Shown here: piece by piece, positions 13,468 to 20,028 of the stretch
How the letters are laid out: the number at the start of each line of letters is the position of its first letter
How positions within the stretch are numbered: the stretch's first letter is position 1
Assembly: GCF_014323405.1 (NCBI RefSeq)
Contig: NZ_JACRWE010000014.1
Coordinates: 1 to 37,891, forward strand
DNA: 37,891 nucleotides
Direction: 5' to 3'
DNA from: Romboutsia faecis
GTDB taxonomy: Bacteria > Bacillota > Clostridia > Peptostreptococcales > Peptostreptococcaceae
Program-made: the position numbers and the translations under genes
Notes under the pieces: generated by a model
Told to the model about the DNA's origin: nothing
Databases searched by the model: none
What the model saw: the letters and a program-made list of their open reading frames with translations, nothing else

Positions 13468-14430
13468 ATGTCAAATGTAAAGTGTGGTCAAAAGAGAAGA
13501 ACTAAGAAAAAGAATATGTATACAGAACTTGATTTTGAAAAGTTAATAGACAGAATGAATGAACATCAAGTGACTATTGATGATGAAATAATAACTTTAA
13601 ATAACATAGATCAAATATTAGATGTAAGAGCTAAGTGTATTTATGAAACAAAAACTATAACTTCGGGACCTCTTAGAGAAATGGAAATGTATCCACTTTT
13701 CCCTAAAAAAGATGTACCCGAAGAATTCAGAGTTAAGGGAACAACTAAATCAAGAAAAAATCTTAATAACAAAAATGCTGTTAAGTATTTCATTAGAAAA
13801 GCAAATACCAACTTTGGTAAAGGTGATTATTATGTAACTCTTAATTACACAGATAAAAATAGACCTAAAACATATGAAGAAGCTAAAAAGCATGTAATGG
13901 CATATATAAAAAAGCTTAATTATGAATTTTTAAAACAACAGTTGAAAGCAGAAGGTAAGAAACTTACATCTAAGATTAAAAAGAAAAATTATAAAAAAAT
14001 AAAGTATATGTATGTTATTGAGATATCTAAAGAAGGAAAAGGGAAGTATCATGTACACATGATTCTTAGTTCTGAATTATCAATGGATCAAGTTGAAAGT
14101 TGTTGGAAGTACAGTAGGAGAAATAACATAAGACGTATTGATCCTGACGACAGACACATAACCGATTTGGCAGAATACCTATCGAAAGACCCAAATGGGA
14201 AAAAGAGGTGGGGATGTAGCAAAGGCTTAAAAGAGCCTGTTATAACTACCTCAAAAAAAGTATCAAAGCGAAAAATTTATAATATGGATTCTAATAGAAA
14301 CATTATTGAAGAAGAGATGGAAAAGATTAATCCAGGATATAAATTAATTGAATTTGAAATTACAAAAAATAAATGGACAAACATGCCATATATACATGTT
14401 TTGATGAGGAAAATTGATAAGTCAAAATAA
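13468..14430 (+). CDS. HUH-endonuclease replication protein (rolling-circle type)
   Basis: A 320-residue protein from ATG 13468; an upstream in-frame GTG at 13459 overlaps the AGGTGGGAAG ribosome site. Motifs in order: YYVTLNYTD (about 120-128, motif 1), KYHVHMIL with H195 and H197 (HUH metal site, motif 2), and EYLSK with Y237 and K240 (nucleophile motif 3), followed by RWGCSKGLKEPV, typical of phage Rep proteins. It would nick one strand at an origin and stay covalently bound through the tyrosine. The N-terminal ~60 residues are basic and not conserved. It lies downstream of the early promoter and precedes the small early genes, so it is the likely lytic replication initiator, in addition to the Rep_3 protein. 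Confidence 0.85.
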   Translation: MSNVKCGQKRRTKKKNMYTELDFEKLIDRMNEHQVTIDDEIITLNNIDQILDVRAKCIYETKTITSGPLREMEMYPLFPKKDVPEEFRVKGTTKSRKNLNNKNAVKYFIRKANTNFGKGDYYVTLNYTDKNRPKTYEEAKKHVMAYIKKLNYEFLKQQLKAEGKKLTSKIKKKNYKKIKYMYVIEISKEGKGKYHVHMILSSELSMDQVESCWKYSRRNNIRRIDPDDRHITDLAEYLSKDPNGKKRWGCSKGLKEPVITTSKKVSKRKIYNMDSNRNIIEEEMEKINPGYKLIEFEITKNKWTNMPYIHVLMRKIDKSK

Positions 14431-14449
14431 GGAAATAGGAGGAAATTAA

Positions 14450-14650
14450 ATGGCAAAGTGTGAGTATGCTCGTAAGGGCGAAGATGGATTTTGTTTAAAT
14501 TACATAGGAGATAAAGTGCATTTAGAAAATTGCAGAAAAAAATGTGCTATTTACAAACCTACGGATAAAAAAATAAAAGAAGATGAGTTAAATAAAAAAC
14601 TAGAAGCTCAAATAGTTGGAATTGAAGTACCTTATGATCCAAAAAAATAA
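14450..14650 (+). CDS. Small cysteine-containing early protein
   Basis: A 66-residue protein behind AGGAGGAAA, 19 nt after the HUH gene. Four cysteines lie in the first half: CEYA, GFCLNY, ENCRKKC, a spacing (C-x10-C-x12-C-x3-C) that could hold a zinc ion or disulphides. The second half is charged (KKIKEDELNKKLEAQ) and helical, ending VPYDPKK. Likely a small nucleic-acid or protein-binding accessory of early replication; no family recognised. Confidence 0.75.
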   Translation: MAKCEYARKGEDGFCLNYIGDKVHLENCRKKCAIYKPTDKKIKEDELNKKLEAQIVGIEVPYDPKK

Positions 14651-14670
14651 TTGAGTTAGGGGTAAGTATT

Positions 14671-14955
14671 ATGATTGAAAAATTGATAAGTACAAATTTA
14701 GAAGATGGTTTTTTCTACTTTCAATTACACAATGTATTCATTAGATCAAAGATAAAAAGAGTTGTAGGAAGAAAAACTTTAACAAAGTATCTGATAATAG
14801 AATTCGAGAATGGAAACATAGACATACATTCAAAAACTAGAGTGACTGAAATAAAAAGGCCTGAAAATATTTTTACCGAGTTTGAATGGTGCTATGAAAT
14901 AAGAAATGACTTTGGCGAGTTTTTAGGATATATAGGAAATCCTTTGAAGAGTTGA
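14671..14955 (+). CDS. Hypothetical early protein, beta-rich
   Basis: A 94-residue soluble protein, with GGGGT 9 nt before the ATG. Alternating hydrophobic strands (FFYFQLHNVFI, YLIIEFENGNIDIHS, FEWCYEIRND) suggest a small beta-sheet fold. It follows the cysteine protein closely in the same direction. I do not recognise it. Confidence 0.75.
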   Translation: MIEKLISTNLEDGFFYFQLHNVFIRSKIKRVVGRKTLTKYLIIEFENGNIDIHSKTRVTEIKRPENIFTEFEWCYEIRNDFGEFLGYIGNPLKS

Positions 14956-14982
14956 ATGACTATATTATATCGAATATTAAAG

Positions 14983-15081
14983 AGTCCTAGTATTATAAAA
15001 AAGTATTACCGATATAGTTAAAAAATTAAGGAAGTGGGCTAATAGTTTAAACAAAAAGAAATTCAATATAATACTAGGACT
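14983..15081. repeat. Perfect 15-bp inverted repeat with 69-bp spacer
   Basis: AGTCCTAGTATTATA (14983-14997) and its exact complement (15067-15081). The enclosed and flanking DNA (14956-15183) holds short open frames: MTILYRILKSPSIIKKYY from 14956, and a shifted frame reading ITDIVKKLRKWANSLNKKKF and on without a start. These may be remnants of a small gene or chance. The repeat lies about 100 bp before the recombinase-like gene 15184. Confidence 0.7.
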
Positions 15082-15183
15082 TATATATAAAGCATCTAAA
15101 AAGATGCATAAATAAAGTATATCAAAAAATGTAAAATTATGTAACCGTAGAGAATTTGATATTAAGAAAGTGGTTGTGAAAAG

Positions 15184-15768
15184 TTGGAAAAAACACGAGA
15201 AAACGAAACAGTTATGGAAGAATTTAAAAAGATATCTATAGGAAACTTGGATGGCAAACAAGTTGATCTAAAACAATTTGAAATAAGCAAAAGTACAGAA
15301 AAAGAGTATAGGACTATAAGAAATAATATTATTGTTGAATTGTATAAGAGAAATTTAAAGTATTCAGAAATAAGCAATTTACAAGTGCAAGATATAGATA
15401 GTTCATTCTCATTAATACGGATTCAGCGAGGGGATAGAGTTTTTAGAATAGCGATATCTCCTCAAATAACAGCAGGTTTAAAAACATTGACCAGATATAA
15501 AGACAATAAAGATTATATATTTACAAAAGATCTAGTTAATGAAAAACCACTTAGTGGGACTATGATTGCAAAGATTATAAAAAAATATAATGAGATAGAT
15601 CTAAAGCAAAGTAAAATCAAAATAAAAGAAATTCATTCTATAGAAAAAGTATGTGGAAAGTATTTAATTTACAAAAATGGAAGAGCTATAGAAGGATTAG
15701 TAGTAAATAATATGGTTAATGCATTAAGAATACGAGACATCTTAAATGCAGATGAACTAATTAAATAA
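15184..15768 (+). CDS. Degenerate tyrosine-recombinase-like protein
   Basis: A 194-residue protein with a TTG start; GAAAGTGG lies upstream. The middle resembles the core of phage integrases: EYRTIRNNIIVELYKRNLKY, SEISNLQVQDID, a paired-strand region (LIRIQRGDRVFRIAISPQI), DYIFTKDLVNEKPLSGTMIA and KIIKKYNE. However the first catalytic arginine is lysine (the TGLR position reads RNLK), the HxxR box reads HSIE and no terminal Tyr motif is found. It is therefore likely inactive in cutting and may act as a DNA-binding regulator or a decayed recombinase. Preceded by the 15-bp inverted repeat at 14983-15081. An unrelated fold is possible. Confidence 0.6.
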   Translation: MEKTRENETVMEEFKKISIGNLDGKQVDLKQFEISKSTEKEYRTIRNNIIVELYKRNLKYSEISNLQVQDIDSSFSLIRIQRGDRVFRIAISPQITAGLKTLTRYKDNKDYIFTKDLVNEKPLSGTMIAKIIKKYNEIDLKQSKIKIKEIHSIEKVCGKYLIYKNGRAIEGLVVNNMVNALRIRDILNADELIK

Positions 15769-15823
15769 AATAGTTGATTAATTTGATTAATCATATAGAT
15801 ACAAAAAAATAGGAGGTGATAGT

Positions 15824-15943
15824 GTGATTAAGCATTATATAACTAAGTACAAAGAAAATAAACAAAGATATGCAGAATCATGGATACAAATAAATATATT
15901 TGGAAAAATATTCTACATATCTAAGCGAAAAATTAAGATTTAA
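15824..15943 (+). CDS. Small 39-residue phage protein
   Basis: GTG start behind AGGAGGTGA. The protein (IKHYITKYKENKQRYAESWI then NIFGKIFYISKRKIKI) has an antiparallel-strand look: polar N-terminus, an aromatic W-x-Q-I-N-x-F-G turn and a final FYxSKRKI strand. I believe I have seen this pattern often among small clostridial phage early proteins, but cannot name it. It ends one base before the convergent YjzC-like gene. Confidence 0.7.
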   Translation: MIKHYITKYKENKQRYAESWIQINIFGKIFYISKRKIKI

Positions 15944-16108
15944 TTATTTTTTAGTCCATTTATGACCAGGTTTTTGAGTTGGAGGAAGTCTATCACCAGA
16001 GTCAATGTTAACTACTCTTGGATTATTAACTTGACCGCCCCTAGGACCAACTTCAATATAAGTTCCAGCAGGTTTATTGTCAGTGCCAGGTTTAATTAAT
16101 TTACTCAT
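15944..16108 (-). CDS. YjzC-like small protein
   Basis: A 54-residue protein with start behind AAGGTGGTGG on the minus strand. KPGTDNKPAGTYIEVGPRGG, then NNPRVVNIDSGDRLPPTQKP and GHKWTKK, matches the YjzC family pattern (KPG...GxYxExGPRGG.....x.GxxLPPTxxxGxxW). The family is small, glycine-rich and of unknown function, with hints of metal or stress response elsewhere. It is the only minus-strand gene in the early region, so it probably has its own promoter; it could be lysogen-expressed cargo. Confidence 0.82.
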   Translation of the reverse strand: MSKLIKPGTDNKPAGTYIEVGPRGGQVNNPRVVNIDSGDRLPPTQKPGHKWTKK

Positions 16109-16188
16109 AATACCACCACCTTCTATAAAAAATTATGGTATACCGAGAATATACCTAAGAAAATTATATCAAAAGATAGGAATAAAAA

Positions 16189-16383
16189 TTGAATATTGGT
16201 AAAAATATACAGTATAATTTAGCTAAAAAAGGAATTAAAGCGTATAAAATGGCGAAAGAGGCAGGAATTAGTAAATGATATATATATGATATTTTAAATG
16301 GAAAGAATAAAAATCCAGGGATATATACAGTAAAGAAAATAGCTGATTGCTTAGGAGTAACAGTTGATGAATTATTAAAGTAA
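16189..16383 (+). pseudogene. Cro/CI-type HTH gene with in-frame TGA
   Basis: From TTG 16189 (AGATAGGA upstream) the frame encodes NIGKNIQYNLAKKGIKAYKM, AKEAGISK, stop, YIYDILNGKNKNPGIYTVKK, IADCLGVTVDELLK, a complete XRE-type domain of 64 codons. The only break is TGA at 16276-16278, in the recognition-helix turn where homologues have serine or a similar residue. No restart codon follows. It is an inactivated second regulator or a sequencing error; TGA read-through cannot be excluded. Confidence 0.75.
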
Positions 16384-16404
16384 AAGACAGTTAGGTGGGG
16401 AGTC

Positions 16405-16608
16405 ATGGGAGAATTAAAAAATAAACTAAATGAATTAATTGAAGAATACGGATTAAGACATGAGAAAGTTTTAGTATATAGTCAAGAATTGGACAGGTAT
16501 ATAGCTTTAGAACAAAAAGAAAGATTAAAAAAATATAAGAGTGAAGGATTAAAAAAATATAAGAGTGAAGGATTAAAAAAATATAAGAGTGAAGGATTAA
16601 AAAAATGA
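16405..16608 (+). CDS. Spo0E-like aspartyl-phosphate phosphatase with C-terminal repeats
   Basis: A 67-residue protein. Residues 1-40 form the two-helix Spo0E pattern: MGELKNKLNELIEEYGLRHE, then VYSQELDRYI, the SQELD signature of the family. Spo0E proteins remove phosphate from Spo0A and so delay sporulation. The last third is three copies of the octapeptide LKKYKSEG, encoded by a perfect 24-bp tandem repeat (16528-16601), ending LKK. GGTGGGG precedes the start. It overlaps the next gene by ATGA, making translation coupled. A phage copy could keep the host vegetative. The repeats are unusual for the family and may vary in number. Confidence 0.75.
   Translation: MGELKNKLNELIEEYGLRHEKVLVYSQELDRYIALEQKERLKKYKSEGLKKYKSEGLKKYKSEGLKK
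16527..16603 (+). repeat. 24-bp tandem repeat inside the Spo0E-like gene
   Basis: Three identical copies of a 24-bp unit (core AAATATAAGAGTGAAGGATT) plus a partial fourth. All are in frame, so gain or loss of units would only change the length of the basic tail. Confidence 0.9.
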
Positions 16609-16751
16609 ATATTTTAGAAGAAGCAGAAGTGTTAAATGAAATAGCAGAACATATTGCTGCTAAAAATGGAGTAACAGTTCAAGAAGTATGGAATGAAGCT
16701 ATCGAAGAATTAAAAATAATAAATCGTTCAAAGGAGTTGCAGTACGAATGA
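16605..16751 (+). CDS. 48-residue early protein
   Basis: Begins at the ATGA overlapping the Spo0E-like stop. MNILEEAEVLNEIAEHIAAK, NGVTVQEVWNEAIEELKIIN then a polar end: two amphipathic helices, acidic. It ends in another ATGA overlap with the next gene, so it is part of a tightly coupled string of tiny genes. No family recognised. Confidence 0.7.
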   Translation: MNILEEAEVLNEIAEHIAAKNGVTVQEVWNEAIEELKIINRSKELQYE

Positions 16752-16915
16752 AACACGGTAAAAAATTAAGTAGAAGTCAAAAAGAACTTCTAGCAAGTTT
16801 AGGATTAAATTCAGAAAATTACCTGGTAGAAAGAAAATTGCAAAATAAAATAGGTTTCATAAATAAAGAAACTAATAAAGTTGAGTATTTTAAACTAGAT
16901 GGTAGTAGATGTTAA
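16748..16915 (+). CDS. DUF6906-like small phage protein
   Basis: A 55-residue protein starting within the previous stop (ATGA), with AAGGAG upstream. MKHGKKLSRSQKELLASLGL, NSENYLV then KIGFINKETNKVEYF matches the pattern I know for the DUF6906 family (MKHGKKxTRxQK...LxPxNWLVxK..); these are small basic proteins of unknown function, widespread in Firmicutes phages. Confidence 0.8.
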   Translation: MKHGKKLSRSQKELLASLGLNSENYLVERKLQNKIGFINKETNKVEYFKLDGSRC

Positions 16916-16974
16916 TGGAATTAATAGTATCTAATAAAAAGTATAAGGCAGCTCTTGAAGAAATAGAAAGGTAA
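16915..16974 (+). CDS. Possible 19-residue coupled ORF
   Basis: MELIVSNKKYKAALEEIER, starting in a TAATG overlap with the DUF6906-like gene. Its codon use resembles the neighbours and the overlap suggests re-initiation, but at 19 codons it may be non-functional. Confidence 0.35.
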   Translation: MELIVSNKKYKAALEEIER

Positions 16975-16980
16975 ATTTAG

Positions 16981-17076
16981 ATGAAATATTTTTTTATATT
17001 ATTATTTATTAGTTTTGTGACAGTAGGAGCACTAGATATTTTTGCAATAATATCAAATAAAAGAAAAGAGAGGTGA
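16981..17076 (+). CDS. 31-residue single-helix membrane peptide
   Basis: MKYFFILLFISFVTVGALDI then FAIIS and a basic tail NKRKER: one membrane helix with the charged end inside. AAAGG lies 8 nt upstream. It runs up to the SSB ribosome site. Function unknown; small membrane peptides in early regions can be superinfection or lysis-timing factors, which is speculation. Confidence 0.55.
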   Translation: MKYFFILLFISFVTVGALDIFAIISNKRKER

Positions 17077-17081
17077 ATTAT

Positions 17082-17516
17082 ATGAATAACGTTGTGATAG
17101 TTGGTAGATTAACAAGAGATCCTGAACTTAGATACATACCAGGAACAGGAACAGCCGTTGCAAGTTGTTCAATAGCAGTTGATAGAGATTACACTAAAAA
17201 AGATGGAACTAGAGAAACTGATTTCATACCTTTTGAAGTTATGGGTAAACCTGCAGAATATACTGCAAATTATTTAGGAAAAGGAAGATTAGTTGCAATA
17301 CAAGGTTCAGTAAGAGTCGATAGATATACTGATCATAATACAACTGAAACTAAAACATTTACTAAAATAGCAGTAAAAAATATAGAATTGTTAGAAAGCA
17401 ATAAATCAAAAGAAGCTCAAGGAAATAATAAGGAATTTGAACCAAGTTTTGAACCACCGCAAGGACTAGATCCACAAGGATTTACTGCGATAGATGACGA
17501 TGATATACCATTTTAG
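17082..17516 (+). CDS. ssb: Single-stranded DNA-binding protein
   Basis: A 144-residue SSB from ATG 17082 (GAGAGGTGAA upstream). The OB fold is clear: MNNVVIVGRLTRDPELRYIP, VASCSIAVDR, DFIPFEVMGKPAEYTANYLG, KGRLVAIQGSVRVDRY and IAVKNIELLE. A polar linker leads to the acidic tip DDDDIPF that recruits partner proteins. It coats single strands made during replication and recombination and fits with rolling-circle replication by the HUH protein. Host SSBs are similar, but the early-operon context shows this is the phage's own. Confidence 0.95.
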   Translation: MNNVVIVGRLTRDPELRYIPGTGTAVASCSIAVDRDYTKKDGTRETDFIPFEVMGKPAEYTANYLGKGRLVAIQGSVRVDRYTDHNTTETKTFTKIAVKNIELLESNKSKEAQGNNKEFEPSFEPPQGLDPQGFTAIDDDDIPF

Positions 17517-17527
17517 GAGGATATAAT

Positions 17528-17677
17528 ATGGATAATAAATCAAGGTATGAAATTGAGGAAGGAGTATGTGATTATGGTATATATGAAAATGGAAAGTTAG
17601 TTTTAATATTAAATGACTATATCAATGCAAAGAGCATATTAGATATATTGAGATATGATGAACAAGAGATATCCTAA
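17528..17677 (+). CDS. 49-residue early protein
   Basis: Directly after SSB with AGGAGG 8 nt upstream. MDNKSRYEIEEGVCDYGIYE, NGKLVLILNDYINAKSILDI and LRYDEQEIS: a short beta hairpin followed by a helix. Unknown function; the spacing and strong ribosome site make it a real gene. Confidence 0.7.
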   Translation: MDNKSRYEIEEGVCDYGIYENGKLVLILNDYINAKSILDILRYDEQEIS

Positions 17678-17718
17678 TATGGTAACTTTCAGGTGAAATA
17701 ATAAGGGGGAGAAGTTTA

Positions 17719-17979
17719 ATGGAAATAGTAAAAATTGGAGAAGTTTATTCAGATCAGATAAAGGATTTATCATATATGCATGAAGTTATTTTTATAAACA
17801 ATAAAATTCATGTAGAAGGCGATATGATAATGATTAGATTAAAAGCAAAATATGAAACAAAATATAGAAAATCTTTTAATGAATTCAATGTATTTGAAAT
17901 TGAAGAACTTAAAAAAGAATTTAGAAAAGAAATAGAAGATGTATATAGTAAATATGAAGATAGAGTAAAAGTTATATAA
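17719..17979 (+). CDS. Hypothetical 86-residue early protein
   Basis: AAGGGGGAG lies 9 nt before the ATG. An N-terminal beta part (EIVKIGEVYS, EVIFINNKIHVEGDMIMI) and a long charged C-terminal helix (FEIEELKKEFRKEIEDVYSK). Soluble. Located between SSB and the sigma-like regulator; family not recognised. Confidence 0.7.
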   Translation: MEIVKIGEVYSDQIKDLSYMHEVIFINNKIHVEGDMIMIRLKAKYETKYRKSFNEFNVFEIEELKKEFRKEIEDVYSKYEDRVKVI

Positions 17980-18006
17980 AATGCATAAAGAAATAAGGTG
18001 ATTAAA

Positions 18007-18465
18007 GTGTCAAGTAAAGAAGAGAATATGGGAAAAGTAAAAAAAGATCTTGATAAATTAAGGAAGAATTTGAGAAAGATTGATGCTTGGAATACCGAGA
18101 TAGAAGTATTGAAAGAAAAAATGAATGCATATAAAAGTGGAGGGTTTGGTTTAGGAGCACAGTGTATTACAACGGTAACTATAGATGATATATTAGCGAG
18201 AGATGAAACTAGATTAAACAATTTAGAAAGTAATATAGATTTTACTAATTATAAATTAAAAGAGTATAAAGCAGCATTAGAATGTCTTACTGATAATGAA
18301 TATGAAGTAATAAATAGACGATATTTAGAGACAGAATGTAAGAACCAATCTTATGAAGGCATAGCAAAAGATATGAAATTCTCTAAATCACATATAAAAA
18401 GATTACATGATTCTGCAATAGAAAAAATAGTTGATTATAAGTACGGAAGTATTGAAATTGCTTAA
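18007..18465 (+). CDS. Sigma-like late transcription regulator (ArpU/Xpf-type)
   Basis: A 152-residue protein; GTG 18007 is preferred because AAGGTG lies 6 nt upstream (a GTG at 17998 falls in that site). The N-terminal 100 residues are coiled coil. The C-terminal ~55 residues are a sigma-70 region-4-like helix-turn-helix: CLTDNEYEVINRRYLE, SYEGIAKDMKFSKSHIKRLH, DSAIEKI. Phage proteins of this build activate late structural genes. It closes the early operon and precedes the recombinase and packaging genes, the classic position. A set of 11-bp repeats follows at once. Confidence 0.8.
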   Translation: MSSKEENMGKVKKDLDKLRKNLRKIDAWNTEIEVLKEKMNAYKSGGFGLGAQCITTVTIDDILARDETRLNNLESNIDFTNYKLKEYKAALECLTDNEYEVINRRYLETECKNQSYEGIAKDMKFSKSHIKRLHDSAIEKIVDYKYGSIEIA

Positions 18466-18520
18466 ATGGTACAGATAAGGTACGAAGAAGGCACAAAGAA
18501 GGCACGAAGAAGTTACGATT
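18466..18520. repeat. Five 11-bp direct repeats after the sigma-like gene
   Basis: Units at 18466, 18477, 18488, 18499 and 18510 share AAGGCACGAAG with changes (first and last are most diverged). They are spaced one helical turn apart. The block begins right after the stop codon. The rest of the gap up to 18771 has a small ACTAC/GTAGT dyad (near 18560) and the terminator at 18679. Possible protein-binding or packaging site; unknown. Confidence 0.7.
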
Positions 18521-18678
18521 AATGTGTTAATATGATATTGTAATAAATTATATAAAACTACTATATGTAGTGAGTACATACTTCAGCACCTTAAAAACAG
18601 AATAAATATATATTCTAAGAGAAGTTTTCTGTCAAACAAAGTACCCTTTAAATGATTCTGCACTATATAGGGACAAGT

Positions 18679-18717
18679 AAAAAAGAGTATTACCTTTCAT
18701 GTAATGCTCTTTTTTTA
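18679..18717 (+). terminator. Terminator of the early operon
   Basis: AGAGTATTAC pairs with GTAATGCTCT (one G-T pair) around CTTTCAT and is followed by seven T. It ends the transcript of the sigma-like gene before the tyrosine recombinase. Confidence 0.88.
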
Positions 18718-18771
18718 TGTCTATTTTTCTTTCTAAAAATAAAAAAGAAAGAGAGGTGAAGAAAAAGTGAA

Positions 18772-19431
18772 ATGACACAAAAACAAGTTAAACCAAGAAA
18801 AAATGCTCCATATCCTATAATGCATTATGAACAAGTCTTAGACATAGCAGATTATTTAGAAGCTAATAGTATTAGATTTGGAAGAAGAAATAAGATGCTT
18901 TTTATATTAGGATGCACAACTGGATATAGAACAGGAGATCTTCTAGAGTTAAAAGTTAGAGATGTAAGAATAGCTCTAGATATGGGATATTTTATAATTT
19001 ACGAAAATAAAGTTAACAAAAATGGACAAGAATTCGTAAAGAAGAAAAAGCCTAGAAAAGCTGAAATATTACCTGAAGTGGAAGAACTTTTATATCAATA
19101 TATAGAAGGAAAAGAAAACTATGAGTATATGTTCCCTAGTAATAAAAAAAATTCGGAAAAGGGGCATATAACTGTAGATTGCATAAGTAGAGAAATAAAA
19201 AAAGCAGCAAAGTATTTTGGCCTAAAAAATATAACGGCACATAGTATGAGGAAAACATATGGTTGGGATCAATATGTTTCTAGCAATTACAATATAGAAT
19301 ATGTTAGAGATCTATTTAATCATGAATCATCAGAATATACGAGATGGTACATAATGATTAATGAAATAGAGTCTAAGAAATATAAAAGAAGCTTAGCTAA
19401 ATTTGTTAGTCCATTTAACAAAAAGAAGTAA
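18772..19431 (+). CDS. Tyrosine recombinase (catalytic-core type)
   Basis: A 219-residue recombinase. All catalytic positions are present: R53 (CTTGYRTGDL), a lysine in the KKKKPRK strand (about 90-96), H157 and R160 (TAHSMRKTYG), H184 (LFNHESSEYT) and the nucleophile Y193 (RWYIMI). It has only about 40 residues before the core, so lacks the arm-binding domain of lambda-type integrases and resembles the short FimB/XerC-like invertases and plasmid dimer resolvases. GAGAGGTGA lies upstream. With partition and Rep genes present, multimer resolution or DNA inversion is as likely as integration. A 597-bp repeat-rich gap follows. Confidence 0.9.
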   Translation: MTQKQVKPRKNAPYPIMHYEQVLDIADYLEANSIRFGRRNKMLFILGCTTGYRTGDLLELKVRDVRIALDMGYFIIYENKVNKNGQEFVKKKKPRKAEILPEVEELLYQYIEGKENYEYMFPSNKKNSEKGHITVDCISREIKKAAKYFGLKNITAHSMRKTYGWDQYVSSNYNIEYVRDLFNHESSEYTRWYIMINEIESKKYKRSLAKFVSPFNKKK

Positions 19432-19452
19432 GGCTTTTATTTTTTTTAAATT

Positions 19453-19826
19453 AATAGAATTCAGTTTTTTTAGAGGTATTTGGAATTCTATTAAAAAATG
19501 CTAACAACATACTATAGTAAATAAATGAAAAAATATGCTGTATAAAAATGCCTATAAATTAGTTATATTAATAAGTAGAGTAATATCTATTAGATAGCAT
19601 AAAAAAAGAATTCCGCATCCTACTGTACTTTACGGAATTCTCTAAATCTGACTGAATTTACTTATGTATTAGCAAAATCAATGCCTGAAGCTTAAGTTTA
19701 AAGAGTAATGAATATAGTCGGATATGGAATTCTCTAAAGAATAACAAACGCTAGAGGTCAAGTTCAAACAATTACTATACAATATATGGCTTATTCCAAT
19801 GCTTTGAGTATAATTTGCGTTTGTTA
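19453..19826. repeat. Repeat-rich gap between recombinase genes (candidate recombination site)
   Basis: The gap 19432-20028 has no gene. It holds TAATAGAATTC / GAATTCTATTA around 19451-19494 (11 bp), AGAATTCCG / CGGAATTCT around 19608-19641, a direct repeat GGAATTCTCTAAA (near 19632 and 19727), and TAACAAACGC / GCGTTTGTTA (19742-19751 and 19817-19826; 65-bp spacer). GAATTC-centred arms recur five times. This could be the att/inversion/resolution site of one of the two adjacent recombinases. Confidence 0.55.
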
Positions 19827-19901
19827 AGAGTTGATAGTTCATAAATTAGGACTTCTTGTAGAGAAAGATGCATTAAGTCAGCTAACCATAAAATTATATT
19901 A

Positions 19902-20015
19902 TTTTAGTATCAAAAGTAAGGTTATGAAAAAAGTACCAAAAGTCATTGACTGAGATAAAGAAAGATGATAATATTTAAGTATTAAAAATGGCGAACCTTA
20001 AAAATAATACTAAAA
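19902..20015. repeat. Split inverted repeat enclosing the resolvase promoter
   Basis: Arm 1 is TTTTAGTAT, 7 nt, AAGGTT (19902-19923); arm 2 is AACCTT, 7 nt, ATACTAAAA (19994-20015). Both blocks (9 and 6 bp) match perfectly at the same spacing. The 70 bp between contain the promoter of the resolvase gene. Candidate resolvase site or invertible element. Confidence 0.7.
19946..19974 (+). promoter_or_regulatory. Promoter of serine resolvase gene
   Basis: TTGACT (19946-19951), 17-nt spacer, TAATAT (19969-19974). Transcription would start near 19981, 48 nt before the ATG with its AAGGAGG site. Confidence 0.7.
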
Positions 20016-20028
20016 AGGAGGATAACTA

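Noticed and set aside
14956..15081. Possible -1 frameshift at A AAA AAG in a 22-codon ORF
   Set aside because: The heptamer is in the right phase, but the -1 frame hits a stop within five codons; only a +1 move would reach the longer frame, which has no independent support.
16527..16603. CRISPR-like tandem units
   Set aside because: Repeats are contiguous, without spacers, and lie in frame inside a coding gene. No CRISPR array was found anywhere in the window.
17808..18221. 137-codon minus-strand frame over the sigma-like gene
   Set aside because: Shadow: Phe/Ser-rich, no ribosome site, overlaps two well-supported genes.
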